Shown here: in pieces, positions 9,849 to 19,171 of the stretch
Position numbering within the stretch: the stretch's first letter is position 1
How the letters are laid out: every line of letters begins with the position of its first letter
NCBI GenBank assembly: GCA_013138975.1
Contig: WTBR01000009.1
Location: 1 to 64,000, forward strand
DNA from: Bacteroidales bacterium
GTDB lineage: Bacteria > Bacteroidota > Bacteroidia > Bacteroidales > UBA12077
Length of the DNA stretch: 64,000 nt
Direction: 5' to 3'
Notes under the pieces: model-generated
What the model was told of the DNA's origin: nothing
Database searches by the model: none
What the model saw: the letters and a program-made list of their open reading frames with translations, nothing else
Position numbers and translations under genes: made by a program

Positions 9849-11003
9849 TTAATTATCAATCCAAAATTCTGGTTTAAAAAGATCACCTCCTACTGTTCTA
9901 CAATCTAAACAATCTTTAACTATTAATCCAAATGTGTTTTCGTCAAACTGTACCCAATAGTAAGGTGGCAGGTATTTTTTTTTAAAATCTGCTATTGATA
10001 CTGGATCTGTTATTACTATACTAGTATTATAATAAAATGGTTTGCCAGGATTATCGACAAATACTCTTTCCTGAGAAACCGATCCAACTGTAAAGTATCC
10101 TAAAACAATTTCTTCTTCATTGTTTATATTTTCAATATTTCCTCTTACAGTATAAGGTTGAGAAGCAACTAATAAATTTTCATTTGAGCTTTGTTGTTCA
10201 ATACTCTGCCAATAATTATATGCTTTTTCTCCAATAGAGTATTGTTGAACCAAAACACTATATCTTTTAGTAAGTTTTTTTGTATCGGTTCCTACAAAAT
10301 GAAGAGGTTGATGTGTTATTTGAGGTGAGCTTAATTTGAGCGTTGTACCTGTAAAAATATAATTTACGTTTTGAGTTCTCCAACAGGTTTCTGTACTATC
10401 AAATGAAGGATTGTAATATGTAAATTTGTGTTGGGGGAAGTATACTTCCATGTACGCGAGTTGATAATCTATGTCATATTCAAATGTTTCAGTCATACTC
10501 CATAGGAAATAATTTTCTCGAACTGCTGCTGCTTTAGTATTAATATAAAACTGATAACCGGGTAATCCATATATATAATTAATATCTACTAAAGAGACTA
10601 ATTCTGCATATACAGTATCTAATTCAACCAACTCTTTTAATTCTTGAAAATCTGAGTGATATTCTTTCCCTTCCGGAGTAAAAATTGAGAGGCTATATTC
10701 ATTACCAATAATGCCTTTTATTCCACTTTCAGAAGTCACATATTTTCCAGGTTCTATTTCTTTAAGTATTTCTGTAGTGCCTGTATTTTCTATTATTGTA
10801 ACTACACAATTTTCATAAGGATTTATTGCAAAATTATTTATAGGTGATGATTTAGATATCTTAACCATATATGGTACTTCCTCATTTGTAATAAGCCCGT
10901 TAACAACAATTGAAGATTCGAAAGTATCTAAATCAGGAAAAAATTCATCTTTACAACTTATTATAATTAATGAAAGTACAAGAATAAGTTTGCCAATTTT
11001 CAT
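9849..11003 (-). CDS. DUF4249 lipoprotein, copy D4
   Basis: 384 aa. Lipobox IISC, the only copy with Ser before the lipid-modified Cys, followed by KDEF. It belongs to the sub-group D1-D4, which share YSVLVQQY, EYHSDFQELKE and an ending CLDCRTVGG with KPEFWID. The second variable segment is VITDPVSIADFKKKY followed by PPYYW. The gap to D5 is 24 nt, the longest in the array apart from that before D2. Confidence 0.9.
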   Translation of the reverse strand: MKIGKLILVLSLIIISCKDEFFPDLDTFESSIVVNGLITNEEVPYMVKISKSSPINNFAINPYENCVVTIIENTGTTEILKEIEPGKYVTSESGIKGIIGNEYSLSIFTPEGKEYHSDFQELKELVELDTVYAELVSLVDINYIYGLPGYQFYINTKAAAVRENYFLWSMTETFEYDIDYQLAYMEVYFPQHKFTYYNPSFDSTETCWRTQNVNYIFTGTTLKLSSPQITHQPLHFVGTDTKKLTKRYSVLVQQYSIGEKAYNYWQSIEQQSSNENLLVASQPYTVRGNIENINNEEEIVLGYFTVGSVSQERVFVDNPGKPFYYNTSIVITDPVSIADFKKKYLPPYYWVQFDENTFGLIVKDCLDCRTVGGDLFKPEFWIDN

Positions 11004-11018
11004 ATATTAAATAATATT

Positions 11019-12170
11019 TTATTTATCTATCCAAAATTCCGGTTTAAAAAGATCTCCTCCATCTGTCCTACAATCTAAACAATGTCCTTCAAAAATTCCA
11101 TATAAGTAATCTTCTACCTGTGTCCAATACCATGGTGGGTGATGAGTTCGTTTAAAATCCGATATCCCTTCAGGATCTGTAATTGCTACACAAGTAATAT
11201 AATAAAAAGGATCACGAGATTTTTCGACAAATATTCTTTTCTGAGAAACCGGAGCTACTGTAAAGTATCCTAAAACCAATTCTTTCTCATCGTTAATATT
11301 TTCTATGTTTCCCCTAATGGTATATGGTTGTGTAGATGCAAAAAAATTGTCATTTGAATTTTGTTTTTCAATAGCTTGCCAATAATTATATGCTTTTTCT
11401 CCAATTGTGTATTGTTGAACCAAAACACTATATCTTTTAGTGAGTTTTTTTGTATCGGTACCTACAAAGTGTATTGGTTGATGTATAATTTGAGGTATAC
11501 TTAATTTAGAGGTAGTGCCTGTAAAAATATAATTTACTTTTTGAGTTTTCCAACAGGTATAAAGTAAATCAAGCGTTGGATTATAATATATAAATTCACC
11601 TCCTCTTGCTTCATCTACGTACGCAAGCTTTTGATCTGCATCATATTCAAATGTTTCTGTCATACTCCATAAGAAATAATTTTCTTGAATTGCTGTTTCT
11701 TTAGTATTAACATAAAATTGATACCCAGGCAATCCATATATATAATCAATATGTAATAAAGAATCTCTTTCTGCGTAGACAGAATCTATGTCAACAGCTT
11801 CTTTTAATTCTTGAAAATCTGAGTGATATTCTTTCCCTTCCGGAGTATATATTGAGATACTGTATTCATTACCAATAATGCCTTTTATTCCGTTTTCAGA
11901 ACTTACATATCTTCCAGGTTCTATTTCCGCAAGTATTTCAGTGATACCTGTATTTTCTATTATTGTAACTATACAATTTTCATATGGAATTTTTTCAAGG
12001 AAATTGACAGGCATTGATTGAGATATCGTAAGCATATATGGTCCATCCTCATTTGTAATAAGCCCATCAACTACAATTAAAGGTTCAAAATCATCTAATT
12101 CAAGTATAAATTCATCTTTACAACCAAGTACAATTAACGAAAGTATAAGTATGAGCTTGCTAATTTTCAT
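11019..12170 (-). CDS. DUF4249 lipoprotein, copy D3
   Basis: 383 aa. Lipobox VLGC, then KDEF. The first 150 or so residues are nearly identical to those of D2, and the two diverge in the variable segments (here VDEARGGEFIYYN, and ITDPEGISDFKRTH followed by PPWYW). It ends CLDCRTDGG and KPEFWIDK. Confidence 0.9.
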   Translation of the reverse strand: MKISKLILILSLIVLGCKDEFILELDDFEPLIVVDGLITNEDGPYMLTISQSMPVNFLEKIPYENCIVTIIENTGITEILAEIEPGRYVSSENGIKGIIGNEYSISIYTPEGKEYHSDFQELKEAVDIDSVYAERDSLLHIDYIYGLPGYQFYVNTKETAIQENYFLWSMTETFEYDADQKLAYVDEARGGEFIYYNPTLDLLYTCWKTQKVNYIFTGTTSKLSIPQIIHQPIHFVGTDTKKLTKRYSVLVQQYTIGEKAYNYWQAIEKQNSNDNFFASTQPYTIRGNIENINDEKELVLGYFTVAPVSQKRIFVEKSRDPFYYITCVAITDPEGISDFKRTHHPPWYWTQVEDYLYGIFEGHCLDCRTDGGDLFKPEFWIDK

Positions 12171-12185
12171 ATTTTAAGTAATATT

Positions 12186-13334
12186 TTAATTATCTATCCA
12201 AAATTCGGGTTTAAAAAGATCTCCTCCATCTGTCCTACAATCTAAACAATGTCCTTCAAAAATTCCAAATACGTAATCTGAAACCTGAGTCCAAAAGTAG
12301 GGTGGATCGTGCCTGGTCTTAAATTCATCTATCGCTCCCTGGTCAGTTAAAGCTATACAAGTATTATAATAAAAAGGATCATGAGATTTCCCGATAAATA
12401 TTCTTTTCTGAGAAACTGATCCAACTGTAAAATATCCTAAAACAATTTCTTCCTCATCGTTAATATTTTCAATGTTTCCCCTAATAGTATATGGTTGTAT
12501 GGTTGTAAATAAATTTTCATTTGAACTTTGTTCTTCAATGCTTTGCCAATAGTTATATGCATTTTCTACAATTGTGTATTGCTGAACCAAAACACTATAT
12601 CTTTTTGTAAGTTTTTTTGTATCTGTGGCTACAAAATGTAGTGGTTGATTAGTAATTATAGGTATGCTTAATTTGGATGTGGTTCCTGTAAAAATATAAT
12701 TTACATTTTGAGTTTTCCAACAGGTATAAATTAAATCATAATATGCAGTATTATAATTTAATTCACGCCAACGGTTCTCAATGTACGTAAGCTCGAGATC
12801 TGCATCATATTCAAATGTTTCTGTCATACTCCATAAGAAATAGTTTTCTTGAATTGCTGCTGTTTTTGTATTAACATAAAATTGATATCCAGGCAATCCA
12901 TAAACATAATCAATATCTAATAAAGATTCTGTTTCTGCGTAGACAGAATCTATGTCAACAGGTTCTTTTAATTCTTGAAAATCTGAGTGATATTCTTTCC
13001 CTTCCGGAGTAAATATTGAGATACTGTATTCATTACCAATAATGCCTTTTATTCCGTTTTCAGAACTTACATATCTCCCAGGTTCTATTTCTGCAAGTAT
13101 TTCTATGGTACCTGTATTTTCTATTAGTGTAACTATACAATTTTCATATGGAATTTTTTCAAGAAAATTTACAGGCATTGATTGAGATATCGTAAGCATA
13201 TATGGTCCATCCTCATTTGTAATAAGCCCATCAACTACAATTAAAGGCTCGAAATCATCTAATTCAAGTATAAATTCATCTTTACAACCAATAATAATTA
13301 ATAAAAATATTAATAAAAAATTACTAATTTTCAT
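12186..13334 (-). CDS. DUF4249 lipoprotein, copy D2
   Basis: 382 aa from the start chosen here. The frame is open 16 codons further up (13382), but those residues (MDRIIVYYLKFLNFKN) would extend a hydrophobic signal in front of MKISNFLLIFLLIIIGC. All sister proteins begin directly at the equivalent of MKIS, and the longer form would overlap D1. Lipobox IIGC, then KDEF. The second variable segment is LTDQGAIDEFKTRH, then DPPYFW. It ends CLDCRTDGG and KPEFWIDN. It is the twin of D3 in its N-terminal half. Confidence 0.88.
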   Translation of the reverse strand: MKISNFLLIFLLIIIGCKDEFILELDDFEPLIVVDGLITNEDGPYMLTISQSMPVNFLEKIPYENCIVTLIENTGTIEILAEIEPGRYVSSENGIKGIIGNEYSISIFTPEGKEYHSDFQELKEPVDIDSVYAETESLLDIDYVYGLPGYQFYVNTKTAAIQENYFLWSMTETFEYDADLELTYIENRWRELNYNTAYYDLIYTCWKTQNVNYIFTGTTSKLSIPIITNQPLHFVATDTKKLTKRYSVLVQQYTIVENAYNYWQSIEEQSSNENLFTTIQPYTIRGNIENINDEEEIVLGYFTVGSVSQKRIFIGKSHDPFYYNTCIALTDQGAIDEFKTRHDPPYFWTQVSDYVFGIFEGHCLDCRTDGGDLFKPEFWIDN

Positions 13335-13369
13335 ATTTTTAAAATTTAAAAATTTTAAATAATATACTA

Positions 13370-14512
13370 TTATTCTATCCAAAATTCAGGATGATATAGA
13401 TTGCCCCCTTCTGTCCTGCAATCTATGCATGATCCATCTATTATTCCAAATACGTCATCTTCTAACTCTGTCCAAAAGTAGGGTGCATTGTGATTTCTTT
13501 TATATTCTCTTATTGCCACTTGGTCTGTTATTACTAATCCAGTACTATAATAAAAAGAATCTTCAGATTTTTTAACAAATATTCTTTTCTGAGAAACCGA
13601 AGCAACCGTAAAGTACCCTAATAGAGATTCTTCCTCGTTGTTAATATTTTCAATATTTCCCCTAATAGAATACGGTTGCGTGGATGCAAAGAAATTATCA
13701 TTTGAACTCTGTTTTTCAATACTTTGCCAATAGTTATATGTCTTTTCTCCAATTGTATATTGTTGTACTAAAACACTATATCTTTTAGTAAGTTTTTTTG
13801 TGTCGGTGCCTACAAAGTGTAATGGTTGTTTTGTAATTTGAGGCAGGCTTAATTTGGATGTAGTACCTGTAAAAATATAACTTACATTTTGAGTTTTCCA
13901 ACAAGTTTTAAGAGTATCATATCTTCCATTGTAAATTTGATCACCAGACTTAGTTTCATAGTATGCTAGCATGTGATCTGCGTCATATTCATATGATTCT
14001 GTCATATTCCACAAGAAATAATTTTCTTGAATTGAAGCTTTTTTAGTCTTAACATAAAATTGATATCCGGGTAATCCATAATTATAATCAACACGTAATA
14101 AAGCATCTCTTTCTGTATAAACAGATTCTATGTCAACAGGTTCTTTTAATTCTTGAAAATCTGAGTGATATTCTTTCCCTTCCGGAGTAAAAATCGATAT
14201 ACTGTATTCATTACCAATAATTCCTTTTATTCCATTTTCAGAACTTATGTATTTCCCAGGTTCAATTTCCGTAAGTATTTCAGTAGTACCAGTATTTTCA
14301 ATTATTGTAACTATGCAATTTTGATAAGGGTTTTTTTCAAGAAAATTAACGCGCATTGATTGAGATATTGTAACCATATATGGTCCTTCTTCATTTGTAA
14401 TAAGCCCATCAACTACAATTAAAGGTTCATAATTTGTTGAATCCAGTAATAATTCATCTTTACAACCAATTACAATTATTGAAAGTATAATTAAAAAGTT
14501 TCTAATTGTCAT
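13370..14512 (-). CDS. DUF4249 lipoprotein, copy D1 (receptor-proximal)
   Basis: 380 aa. DUF4249 proteins are lipoproteins of unknown function that in Bacteroidota are usually encoded once, beside a TonB-dependent receptor; that is the setting here. The signal peptide has lipobox VIGC followed by KDEL. Lys plus two acidic residues after the Cys fits the known Bacteroidota lipoprotein export signal, so exposure on the cell surface is likely for the whole array. Family landmarks are VVDGLITNEEGPY (residues about 32-44), GIKGIIGNEYSISIFTPEG, CWKTQN, FVGTDTKKLTKRYSV and the C-terminal CIDCRTEGG with HPEFWIE. It ends one residue earlier than its sisters. Its first 11 nt overlap the end of the receptor gene, which suggests translational coupling. 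Confidence 0.91.
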   Translation of the reverse strand: MTIRNFLIILSIIVIGCKDELLLDSTNYEPLIVVDGLITNEEGPYMVTISQSMRVNFLEKNPYQNCIVTIIENTGTTEILTEIEPGKYISSENGIKGIIGNEYSISIFTPEGKEYHSDFQELKEPVDIESVYTERDALLRVDYNYGLPGYQFYVKTKKASIQENYFLWNMTESYEYDADHMLAYYETKSGDQIYNGRYDTLKTCWKTQNVSYIFTGTTSKLSLPQITKQPLHFVGTDTKKLTKRYSVLVQQYTIGEKTYNYWQSIEKQSSNDNFFASTQPYSIRGNIENINNEEESLLGYFTVASVSQKRIFVKKSEDSFYYSTGLVITDQVAIREYKRNHNAPYFWTELEDDVFGIIDGSCIDCRTEGGNLYHPEFWIE

Positions 14513-17285
14513 AGTTGCCGAATTTTAAATTGTAATTTATAGAAGGGATAATTGTTCCAAGTATTGAAATTTTATAACCTTTAATTTCACCATCTACATT
14601 TTGAAATACTATTGAGTAAGGATTTTTTCTTGCAGTTACGTTATACAAACCAATTGACCAAGAACTGTGAGCTAATTTATTTTTCTTTAAATTTCCTTCA
14701 ATATTAATTGAAAGATCTGTTCTAAAATAATCTGGTAATCGATATTCATTTCGTCCTGAAAATCCTGTTATCTGAATATTATTTTGATAATAAATCGATG
14801 TAGGGTATGTAATAGGTCGACCGGTTGAATAAACAATATTAGCCGAAATATTTATTCTTTTTGTTGCTTTATAACTCAATACTAAATTTACTGCATGAGG
14901 TCTATCGTAATTTGCTGGATAAGGATTGCCATTATTGTTCATTTCACCTGTAACAGAATTAAAAGCAGTTACTTGCGCACTAGAATATGTATAATTTACC
15001 CAACCATTTAGTTTTCCTGAATTTTTCTTCACCATTATTTCAATACCATAGGCTTCTATGTCACCCTGTATAACAGAAACTTCCGGCAATTGACCAGTTA
15101 GAAAATCTGCTCCATCTTTATATTCAACTTGGTTGTCAATTTGTTTATAATAAACTTCAACGGAAGTTTCAATTTTATCTCTCCACAGATTTTTATATAC
15201 TCCAAATGAATACTGTTGTCCTTTCATCGGATCAAGATGAGGATCACTTAATTTCCATTTACTTGTTGGAGAAACAGAAACAGTATTAGATAACATAAAA
15301 ATATACTGATGAAGGCTATTATAACTACCCTTTATCGAAAAAGTAGGATTAATTTCATATTTTCCTGAAACTCTAAAATCATAATTAATATTATCAGTTA
15401 TAAATTCATTATCTTCATACCGAATAGAATCAGTGATATTATTAATTTCTCTAGGTGCATTTTCTTCATATGAGTAAATTGTTTTAGGACCTAAAAAAGC
15501 ATAATAAGTAGCACGAACACCAGCTTCAAAACTTAATCTATTCGTTATATCCCATTTATCAGAAAGAAACAGACTTCCATTGAACGCTTTTTCAGCCTCA
15601 AATTCAATAGGTTTAATTGCTGATTCTTCATTTAAAGGTAATAGGTCTCCATAGTTTAAATTATATAATTTAGCATTTATTCCAAAATTAAAAGTTTGTT
15701 TATCATTTAAAAAATATTTGAATTTTAGTTTTCCTTCATTGTGATTTAATTCAAAAGAGTTTTTATAACCTAAATATGCAATTTCATAACTTGCAGTATT
15801 ATAGTAATATTGACTTTTAACAATTTCTAATTCACTAACAAGTTTTTTATTAAAGATGTGAGTCCATTTTATTGAACCTCCCATATTAGTATATTTATTC
15901 TTAATTCCGAATGTTAAGTCAGAATTATCTAAACTACTATATAATAATAGGTCTAAAATATTTTTTTGATTAAGGTGAAATGAAAAGTTCATAAGGGCAT
16001 CATTAAATGATGCTTTACTATTTTTTATATCAACATTATCAATTTGATTTAATATCCAATCAGAATATGTTGACCTATAACTTATTAAAAAGCTACTACT
16101 GCTATCTTTCTGCATTGGTCCCTCAATCAGCACTCTACTAGATAAAGGCCCGATCCCTCCTCTGGCTGAAAGATTTCCGTTATTCCCTTTTTTTGCTTCA
16201 ATATCAAATATAGATGATAAGCTGCCACCATATTCAATAGGAATATTACTTTTATAAAATTCAAAAGCATTAATGGCATCTGAATTAAAGGTTGTATAAA
16301 GCCCAAATAAATGCGAAGAGTTGTAGATGGGTAAACCATTGATATAAAACATGTTTTGATCCGCGGGGCTTCCACGTACATTAAATCCGGAAGATACTTC
16401 ACCAATAGTCTGTACACCAGGAAGTAATAATGCTACCTTAATAATATCTGGTTCTCCTAGCACAACAGGTAATTCTTTTATTGATTTTGCTGTTATTTTT
16501 TCAAATCCCATTGATGTACTTCTTACATTATGATTTCGATTTGCAGATACTACTGCTTCACCAATTTGAAATGATTTTGTTTTTAAAGGGATATCTAATT
16601 TTCCGTCTGAATAGATGGTTATCTTATAGTTTTTTTCATACATCCCCAGACTATTTGCTGTTACAGTGTATGTGCCAGGTACTAATAAGATTTCATAGAA
16701 CCCTGACGTATTTGACATTGTATTTGTGTTTAATTCATTTACCATTAAACGAGCCTGTGGAATAATATCACCGTCACTTGAGTTAGTTACATATCCACTT
16801 AATTTTACAATCTTTTTTCCATGCCCCTTCCTATTTGCCCCAATTACAACACTCTCAGAAATGAAATCTTGATATGTTCTTAAATATTCTCCTTCAGAAT
16901 TTTCTTGTTCTTGTTTTTCTTGAATTAAATCTTCATTGCTGAGTAGTGGATATAAATTGTCTAAATCTGTACTTATAGCAAAATTTTTAAATAAAAAATA
17001 GTTACCATTACCGTCCTTAGAAACTTTTATTCCGTATGAATATAAATTATCATAAAGTACTTTATCTATAAGAGTACTATCTTTTTTTACGGAAATTTCT
17101 ATCTTAGGAATTTCATCCGGATTATAAAAAAAATGAACTTTATTTTCAGTTTCAATTGTTTTTAAAAAAATTTCCCAGCTTGTGTTTTGAGCATTTACAT
17201 ATATATCCTTTTCATTTTTCTGACCGAAAGAAATTGTTGAATATATTAGTAAAAATAGGCAAATTATAAGTTTTGTATATTTCAT
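14502..17285 (-). CDS. TonB-dependent outer-membrane receptor with STN domain
   Basis: 927 aa. Signal peptide about 1-22 (ends ISFGQ). An STN (secretin/TonB short N-terminal) domain at about 30-112 contains the VHFFYNPDEIP stretch. A carboxypeptidase-regulatory-like beta-sandwich follows at about 160-235 (SGYVTNSSDG to GMYEKNY). The plug is at about 255-385 (GEPDIIKVALLLPGVQ, GFNVRGSPADQNMFYINGLP), and the beta-barrel runs to the C-terminus. Such receptors import bulky ligands using TonB energy, and STN domains can also transmit a signal to a periplasmic anti-sigma factor. No FecR or sigma-factor gene is visible here. It is the only receptor in the window, so all thirteen DUF4249 lipoproteins would have to share it or use receptors elsewhere. 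It is separated by 1 nt from the gene upstream. The ligand is unknown. Confidence 0.92.
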   Translation of the reverse strand: MKYTKLIICLFLLIYSTISFGQKNEKDIYVNAQNTSWEIFLKTIETENKVHFFYNPDEIPKIEISVKKDSTLIDKVLYDNLYSYGIKVSKDGNGNYFLFKNFAISTDLDNLYPLLSNEDLIQEKQEQENSEGEYLRTYQDFISESVVIGANRKGHGKKIVKLSGYVTNSSDGDIIPQARLMVNELNTNTMSNTSGFYEILLVPGTYTVTANSLGMYEKNYKITIYSDGKLDIPLKTKSFQIGEAVVSANRNHNVRSTSMGFEKITAKSIKELPVVLGEPDIIKVALLLPGVQTIGEVSSGFNVRGSPADQNMFYINGLPIYNSSHLFGLYTTFNSDAINAFEFYKSNIPIEYGGSLSSIFDIEAKKGNNGNLSARGGIGPLSSRVLIEGPMQKDSSSSFLISYRSTYSDWILNQIDNVDIKNSKASFNDALMNFSFHLNQKNILDLLLYSSLDNSDLTFGIKNKYTNMGGSIKWTHIFNKKLVSELEIVKSQYYYNTASYEIAYLGYKNSFELNHNEGKLKFKYFLNDKQTFNFGINAKLYNLNYGDLLPLNEESAIKPIEFEAEKAFNGSLFLSDKWDITNRLSFEAGVRATYYAFLGPKTIYSYEENAPREINNITDSIRYEDNEFITDNINYDFRVSGKYEINPTFSIKGSYNSLHQYIFMLSNTVSVSPTSKWKLSDPHLDPMKGQQYSFGVYKNLWRDKIETSVEVYYKQIDNQVEYKDGADFLTGQLPEVSVIQGDIEAYGIEIMVKKNSGKLNGWVNYTYSSAQVTAFNSVTGEMNNNGNPYPANYDRPHAVNLVLSYKATKRINISANIVYSTGRPITYPTSIYYQNNIQITGFSGRNEYRLPDYFRTDLSINIEGNLKKNKLAHSSWSIGLYNVTARKNPYSIVFQNVDGEIKGYKISILGTIIPSINYNLKFGNYDN

Positions 17286-17286
17286 A

Positions 17287-18039
17287 TTAATTAGCGCTTG
17301 TATTAGTACAGAATATCATTAATTTTATTAATTCTTGATTCGATGCTTTTGAGTATTTAATTTTATTTTTTTTCATAAAAGATTTTATTTCGTTTTGTCT
17401 TTCTGTTCCGAAATTTTTTAAGAAAGATGATTTCCTATCAACATTTACAGGTGTATCATTCTCTATAAAGTACAGATCGGTTTTCAAACTAGAATATTTA
17501 CCGTATGGCGTAATATTATTATACTCTTTTATGAAGATCTTTTTATACTCTTTATATAATGAGTATCTACCTTTATAAATTTGTTCTAAATATGTAATTT
17601 TTTTCTTATCAATAGACAAATTGTTAGAATTTACAAAAAGTGTATTCCCTATTAAAAATGAGTCAACTTGGAATTTATTGAGGTTAACTAATTTTATAAC
17701 TCCATCATTTAATTCTGCTTTTAATATCACATCTCCCAATACTAAGTCAAATTTGATAAAAAGCTTAGTGTATTTATTATTTTTAATATAAATTGATGCT
17801 TCAGTCCATTGATCTTTTAAATAAGGATCTCCTTGTCTTCTTGAGTTTGGAAGAGGATAAACACATCCATTAATTAATTCATCATTGGCAGAATAGACAT
17901 TTTGACTTTCATTTATCAATTTAATAACTTCCAGTGATGATTGTTTGTATTTCTCTTGAGCATTTAGATTATTAAAAAATGCTATGACAAATAGAATTAC
18001 AAAAACCAGCTTACTTATTAGTCGTAATAAAATTTTCAT
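17287..18039 (-). CDS. Secreted protein of unknown function, head of the receptor operon
   Basis: 250 aa, not recognised. Residues 1-28 form a signal peptide (hydrophobic VFVILFVIAFF, ending LNAQ). The mature part begins EKYKQSS and has alternating beta-like stretches (LFIKFDLVLGDVILKAEL, IKLVNLNKFQVDSFLIGN) followed by a Lys-rich helical C-terminus. There is no lipobox and no further membrane segment. The stop lies 1 nt before the receptor start, so the two genes are almost certainly co-transcribed and the product probably serves the same outer-membrane system. The compact beta-rich form resembles small periplasmic proteins often placed before receptors, but no family can be named. Confidence 0.75.
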   Translation of the reverse strand: MKILLRLISKLVFVILFVIAFFNNLNAQEKYKQSSLEVIKLINESQNVYSANDELINGCVYPLPNSRRQGDPYLKDQWTEASIYIKNNKYTKLFIKFDLVLGDVILKAELNDGVIKLVNLNKFQVDSFLIGNTLFVNSNNLSIDKKKITYLEQIYKGRYSLYKEYKKIFIKEYNNITPYGKYSSLKTDLYFIENDTPVNVDRKSSFLKNFGTERQNEIKSFMKKNKIKYSKASNQELIKLMIFCTNTSAN

Positions 18040-19171
18040 TCTTTATAAAGTATTTGTTTATATATAGTAACGTTAATTGTAATCAAATTCATATTATAAA
18101 TGATGAAAGTAACGATAATATTTTAGATCACAAAATGTCATTTTAAGCGCATTTCGGATGTTTTTATCTTTATTTATTGCATTCACTTCTATCATAATTA
18201 TCTGTGACATTAAAAATGGAAAAACGTTTAATATTTTAAATTAGCATTAATTTTTATACTGGTTTTGTAAGCGTAATACACTCCAATTTTATATATTATA
18301 ATTTGATTATACAATCCCCTAAATATGGTATTTTTCACTCACTTGTTTAGGGGATTTGATATGGCATAAATGTGGAGTTAGTAAATAAATTAATGTTCAA
18401 CAATAAACTATAAAAATATAATCGCTGATTGCTATTTTCGAATATATTACACTTTTTTACCACTTAGTATTTTGAATTGCTTGTATTTTACATACATAAA
18501 AAGAGAATATTTCCATTGTGTATAATTAATGTAATGATATATAGGTGGTTAGGATGTGGGGAGTAATGACGAACAATCATACATTTACGAATTTGCGGCT
18601 TTCTTTATTTGTTTTAAAGCAACTTTTATTTTATTATTTTCATAAAATCATGCACTTATAATAAAATACACATCATGTTTTCAAATCAGTATAGATGCAT
18701 TTAAGACACCATTTGAATACAATTTATCACCAATTATTCGCTGGTAAAATTAAGTCAAACTGTACCGTGTGATGCTTTGCTTCAATTTATATGCAGACTG
18801 TGGACTCTTCAATAGGTAGAACAGGTGCGTCTGCACAGGTAATTATTAGAGCTATGATAATAAAACCCGCTTTATGCATTAAGAATTAGAATTTTATATA
18901 AATTATTAACTTTTGGGTTTGCGTCCATTTCTCAGGTGAATTAAAGGGTAAATATTTGCAAGTTCTCGAGCAACGATTTGTAAACATGATGTTTAAGCCA
19001 TGTCGCAAGTCGAATTATCCAATTTTACTACATACCTTGGCACGGCTTATATGTCTCGAGTTAATATATGCATAGCATAATAGTAAAAAAATGAAAATAG
19101 GGGGTCACCTTTTTACCATATTAGGAATTAATAGGTAGTAAAGTCTTATTTTTATTTAATTATTTCTAAAA
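18040..19171. other. Divergent intergenic region without a recognisable gene
   Basis: About 1.1 kb between the minus-strand receptor operon and the plus-strand antiterminator gene. It must carry the promoters for both directions, but I cannot assign -33/-7 boxes with confidence. Visible structure: an 11-bp perfect inverted repeat (arms 18313-18323 and 18346-18356, AATCCCCTAAA) with a 22-nt spacer, and a 7-bp pair TGCAGAC/GTCTGCA (18792-18798 and 18839-18845). The stretch 18700-19080 has a more even base composition than its surroundings and short open frames interrupted by stops. It might be a decayed gene or insertion remnant, but I could not match it to anything. Confidence 0.6.
18313..18356. 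repeat. 11-bp inverted repeat with 22-nt spacer
   Basis: AATCCCCTAAA at 18313-18323 is exactly complementary to TTTAGGGGATT at 18346-18356. No T-run follows on either side, so a simple intrinsic terminator is unlikely. It lies between the two divergent transcription units and could be an operator, a transcript hairpin, or the trace of an inserted element. The repeat is certain; the role is not. Confidence 0.55.

Noticed and set aside
13335..13382. Longer start for DUF4249 copy D2 (16 extra codons)
   Set aside because: It would place a charged and aromatic extension before a complete lipoprotein signal peptide and overlap the upstream gene; all sister genes start at the equivalent of 13334.
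1..14512. The repeated minus-strand region as a CRISPR-like or satellite repeat
   Set aside because: The repeat unit is about 1.16 kb and each unit is an intact coding gene with lipoprotein signal and stop codon.
18313..18356. Inverted repeat as a bidirectional terminator
   Set aside because: No T-tract on either strand, and it lies upstream of both transcription units rather than after a gene.
18700..19080. Transposase or insertion-sequence remnant
   Set aside because: Short open stretches exist in several frames but none resembles a transposase I can recognise and no flanking target duplication was found.
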